Assembly: GCA_038525525.1 (NCBI GenBank)
Contig: JBCBHO010000003.1
Coordinates: forward strand, 248,001-312,000
Direction: 5' to 3'
DNA from: Shimia_B sp038525525
Lineage (GTDB): Bacteria > Pseudomonadota > Alphaproteobacteria > Rhodobacterales > Rhodobacteraceae
Length of the DNA: 64,000 nt
A model generated the notes under the pieces. The model saw nothing but the letters and a program-made list of their open reading frames with translations. It was not told the origin of the DNA and made no database searches. The translations under genes and the position numbers were made by a program. This document shows positions 61,935 to 64,000 of the stretch, piece after piece (positions within the stretch are counted from its first letter, which is position 1; each line of letters opens with the position of its first letter).

Positions 61935-62264
61935 ATGAAGAAGAACCTCACTCGGGTCGTACCCGTCTTACTTGGGGGAGCCGCTCTATCGACTTTCCTT
62001 TCTTTGCCTGCACTCGCAGACACCAGCGCTGAGAACAGATGCGCACCTCGGGACTTGATCGTCACGTCCCTCGCGATGGATTACGGCGAAACCCATGTTG
62101 GTAGCGGCTTCCAGGGCACCCAGCAGATCCTCGAAGTATTTGCCTCCGACGACAAGGGCACATGGACGATCATCGTCACCGAAACCAACGGGGTGGCGTG
62201 CATCATCAGTGCCGGAACGGACTGGCATGAGAGAAGCATGTTGCCTGTCGGCGTGCCCGGCTAG
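61935..62264 (+). CDS. Small exported protein of unknown function
   Basis: A 109-residue protein with a convincing Sec signal: a basic start (MKKNLTR), a hydrophobic core (VVPVLLGGAALSTFLSL) and an ALA-type cleavage site before DTSAENRC. The mature part is about 80 residues with two cysteines (in NRCAPRD and VACIIS), which could form a disulfide in the periplasm. No family recognised. A GGGAG-like site precedes the ATG. It lies upstream of ahcY on the same strand but 116 bases away. Confidence 0.7.
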   Translation: MKKNLTRVVPVLLGGAALSTFLSLPALADTSAENRCAPRDLIVTSLAMDYGETHVGSGFQGTQQILEVFASDDKGTWTIIVTETNGVACIISAGTDWHERSMLPVGVPG

Positions 62265-62313
62265 GCCTGTCGCTCTGCAAGTACTTCCGAGGCCTTCTTC
62301 CTACGTTGTATCC

Positions 62314-62366
62314 CTCACTGGCGGCTGTTATCGCCCCGGCGATTAAAGTGCCGATGCGCTTGTGAG
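62314..62366 (+). promoter_or_regulatory. Structured leader of ahcY
   Basis: The RNA can fold with CTCACTGGCG (62314-62323) pairing to CGCTTGTGAG (62357-62366) through ten positions with one mismatch and one wobble. Within it, ATCGCC and GGCGAT (62330-62343) form a second stem. The outer stem ends two bases before the ribosome-binding site GAGGAGGG, so it could regulate translation. It does not match the SAH riboswitch consensus I know. Confidence 0.45.
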
Positions 62367-62380
62367 ATGAGGAGGGCCCC

Positions 62381-63769
62381 ATGGCCAAGGATTACGTTGT
62401 CAAAGACATCGCGCTCGCCGGCTACGGCCGCAAAGAGCTCGATATCGCGGAGACCGAGATGCCCGGCCTCATGGCGGCACGGGCTGAATACGGCGAGGCC
62501 CAGCCCCTGAAGGGCGCGCGCATCGTTGGGTCCCTCCACATGACGATCCAGACCGGCGTCCTTATCGAGACGCTCACGGCGCTGGGCGCCGATGTTCGTT
62601 GGGCATCGTGCAATATTTTCTCGACGCAGGATCACGCCGCGGCGGCGATCGCCGAGGCAGGTGTGCCTGTCTTCGCTGTCAAAGGGCAGACGCTGGAAGA
62701 GCACTGGGACTACCTCGACCGCTCGTTCCAGTTCGATGACGGGCCCAACATGATCCTCGACGACGGTGGCGACGCGACGCTTTACGTCCTGCTCGGCGCA
62801 CGTGCGGAAGCCGGGGAAGAGATCATTCCTGTTCCACAGTCAGAAGAGGAAACTGTGATCAAGGCGCAGATCGCCAAGCGTATGGAGGCCTCGCCCGGTT
62901 GGTTCACGAAGATCAAGGAGCAGATCCAGGGCGTCTCCGAAGAAACGACGACGGGCGTCAACAGGCTCTATCAGCTCAAGCGCGACGGCGGATTGCCGTT
63001 CCCGGCAATCAACGTGAATGACAGCGTCACAAAGTCGAAATTCGATAACAAGTACGGATGCAAGGAAAGCCTTGTGGACGGGATCCGTCGCGCAACGGAC
63101 ACCATGATGGCAGGCAAGGTCGCCGTTGTTCTGGGCTATGGCGACGTCGGCAAGGGCTCCGCGGCCTCTCTCGCGGGGGCCGGTGCGCGCGTGATCGTCA
63201 CCGAAGTCGATCCGATCTGCGCCCTACAGGCTGCGATGGACGGCTTTCAGGTCACCACGCTCGAGGACGTCGTGGAAACCGCCGATATCTTCGTAACCAC
63301 AACCGGCAACAAGGATGTCATCCGCATCGAGCACCTGCGCGCGATGAAGGACATGGCGATCGTGGGCAACATCGGCCATTTCGACAACGAGATTCAGGTT
63401 GCCTCGCTCAAGAACCACAAGTGGACCAACATCAAGGAGCAGGTGGACATGATCGAGATGCCTTCGGGCAATCGGATCATCCTGCTGTCCGAAGGGCGTC
63501 TCCTGAACCTCGGCAACGCGACGGGGCATCCGTCCTTTGTGATGTCGGCCTCGTTCACCAACCAGGTGCTCGCGCAGATAGAGCTTTGGCAAAACGGCGA
63601 CAACTACGGGAATGACGTCTACATCCTGCCCAAGGCGCTTGATGAGAAGGTGGCGCGGCTGCATCTCGACCGGATTGGGGTGAAGCTCACCGAGCTCGAC
63701 AAGACGCAGGCCGACTACATCGGTGTGACCATCGAAGGGCCGTTCAAGCCAGAGCATTATCGCTACTGA
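62381..63769 (+). CDS. ahcY: Adenosylhomocysteinase (SAH hydrolase)
   Basis: A 462-residue NAD-dependent enzyme that splits S-adenosylhomocysteine to adenosine and homocysteine. The N-terminal CNIFSTQDHAAAAI, the NAD loop VVLGYGDVGKGSAASLAGAG and the C-terminal IEGPFKPEHYRY match the family, and length is normal for bacteria with the ~40-residue insertion. Strong GAGGAGGG site before the ATG. In Rhodobacteraceae SAH removal is part of the methyl cycle; no metK or metF is in the window. Confidence 0.97.
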   Translation: MAKDYVVKDIALAGYGRKELDIAETEMPGLMAARAEYGEAQPLKGARIVGSLHMTIQTGVLIETLTALGADVRWASCNIFSTQDHAAAAIAEAGVPVFAVKGQTLEEHWDYLDRSFQFDDGPNMILDDGGDATLYVLLGARAEAGEEIIPVPQSEEETVIKAQIAKRMEASPGWFTKIKEQIQGVSEETTTGVNRLYQLKRDGGLPFPAINVNDSVTKSKFDNKYGCKESLVDGIRRATDTMMAGKVAVVLGYGDVGKGSAASLAGAGARVIVTEVDPICALQAAMDGFQVTTLEDVVETADIFVTTTGNKDVIRIEHLRAMKDMAIVGNIGHFDNEIQVASLKNHKWTNIKEQVDMIEMPSGNRIILLSEGRLLNLGNATGHPSFVMSASFTNQVLAQIELWQNGDNYGNDVYILPKALDEKVARLHLDRIGVKLTELDKTQADYIGVTIEGPFKPEHYRY

Positions 63770-63809
63770 CAGCGTGGACAGTCGAGGATCGGCTCGGCTC
63801 CAAGATCAT

Positions 63810-63837
63810 CGCGCGGCAGGCTTTGACTTGCCGCGCG
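63810..63837 (+). terminator. Hairpin downstream of ahcY
   Basis: CGCGCGGCA (63810-63818) pairs perfectly with TGCCGCGCG (63829-63837) around a 10-base loop, 40 bases after the ahcY stop. It lacks a T-tract, so it may be a pause or a 3'-end-protecting structure rather than a full intrinsic terminator. Confidence 0.5.
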
Positions 63838-63877
63838 TCCTCCGTCAGCGTCGGCTCCGATGACGAAGGAGCCCAAG

Positions 63878-64000
63878 ATGGCCGCACTGACCGGGGCCGA
63901 AAGCCTCGTGGAGACCTTTCTGGCGGAAGGTGTGAATCTCTGCTTTGCAAATCCCGGTACGTCGGAGATGCATTTCGTCGCCGCGCTGGACAGTCATCCG
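63878..64000 (+). CDS. Thiamine-diphosphate enzyme, acetolactate synthase-like (partial)
   Basis: The first 41 residues of a protein that runs off the window. GAESLVETFLAEGVNLCFAN followed by PGTSEMHFVAALDSHP is the start of the thiamine-diphosphate pyrimidine domain, with the catalytic glutamate in GTSEMHF. It resembles acetolactate synthase large-subunit-like enzymes such as glyoxylate carboligase or decarboxylases. The ATG at 63878 has an AAGGAG site six bases upstream; an earlier in-frame ATG at 63860 is less likely. Confidence 0.8.
   Translation, partial: MAALTGAESLVETFLAEGVNLCFANPGTSEMHFVAALDSHP

Noticed and set aside
61693..61938. Possible 81-residue gene before the small exported protein
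   Set aside because: No ribosome-binding site or recognisable motif, and the short length in this gap is compatible with chance. It may be promoter or leader sequence for the next gene.
62265..62380. SAH or SAM/SAH riboswitch upstream of ahcY
   Set aside because: The leader is structured, but I could not align it with the consensus sequences I know, so only the hairpin is recorded.
1..64000. tRNA or rRNA genes, CRISPR arrays, insertion sequences and prophage
   Set aside because: I looked for T-arm-like motifs, regularly spaced direct repeats and transposase or integrase motifs and found none that hold up.

Overview
The window is a gene-dense, high-GC, low-repeat chromosomal segment of an alphaproteobacterium, almost certainly a member of the Rhodobacteraceae (Roseobacter group). 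This rests on the RegB/SenC/RegA redox cluster, the gene order rho-mnmE-mnmG-rsmG-parA-parB facing maf-aroE-coaE-dnaQ-secB, a kinase-less DivL next to tsaE-amgK-murU-addB-addA-trxA, and heavy use of 4-bp ATGA/GTGA overlaps inside operons. I see no tRNA, rRNA, CRISPR array, insertion sequence or prophage. Genus and species cannot be told from the sequence alone.

Layout. 0-15.6 kb: metabolic and envelope genes, mostly on the minus strand: an L,D-transpeptidase lipoprotein, a NavBac-type voltage-gated sodium channel, a two-gene ABC exporter, an hslO-nudix-cca-lysE operon, a SpoIIE-type phosphatase with a degenerate receiver domain, ilvA, argG, and a coupled class IV aminotransferase/sulfotransferase pair. 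15.6-26.5 kb: a periplasmic MsrA, ribokinase, the malic enzyme-phosphotransacetylase fusion, mutS, hrcA-grpE, and rph-rdgB-hemW. 26.5-36.4 kb: the probable replication-origin domain. parB-parA-rsmG-mnmG-mnmE-rho run leftward and maf-aroE-coaE-dnaQ run rightward from an AT-rich gap of about 460 bp (33.23-33.68 kb) that carries DnaA-box-like and CtrA-box-like sequences. Two perfect 16-bp parS palindromes lie inside the first codons of rsmG and mnmG. 36.4-44.4 kb: secB, fxsA, timA, a Smr protein, an MFS carrier, and an hslV-(membrane protein)-hslU operon. 44.0-54.4 kb: trxA, addA/addB, murU, amgK, tsaE and a kinase-less PAS protein (divL) with a perfect CtrA box in front of it. 54.4-57.2 kb: regB, senC and regA. 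57.2-64 kb: sugar-acid metabolism (2-hydroxyacid dehydrogenase, IlvD/Edd dehydratase, denD-like dehydrogenase), an HD hydrolase, a small exported protein, ahcY behind a structured leader, and the start of a thiamine-diphosphate enzyme.

How the parts work together. The core of the window is chromosome biology: oriC, parS with ParA/ParB, DnaQ, MutS, AddAB and the DivL branch of the CckA-CtrA phosphorelay lie within 35 kb. Around this sit protein quality control (Hsp33, HrcA/GrpE, HslUV, SecB, thioredoxin, MsrA), tRNA modification (MnmE, MnmG, TsaE, CCA-adding enzyme) and redox control (RegBA, SenC). No previously undescribed system stands out beyond doubt. The best candidates for a second look are the parS sites embedded in start regions, the origin architecture, the aminotransferase/sulfotransferase couple, the membrane protein wedged between hslV and hslU, the SpoIIE phosphatase with a dead receiver, the tandem identical GC hairpins after mutS, and the structured ahcY leader.
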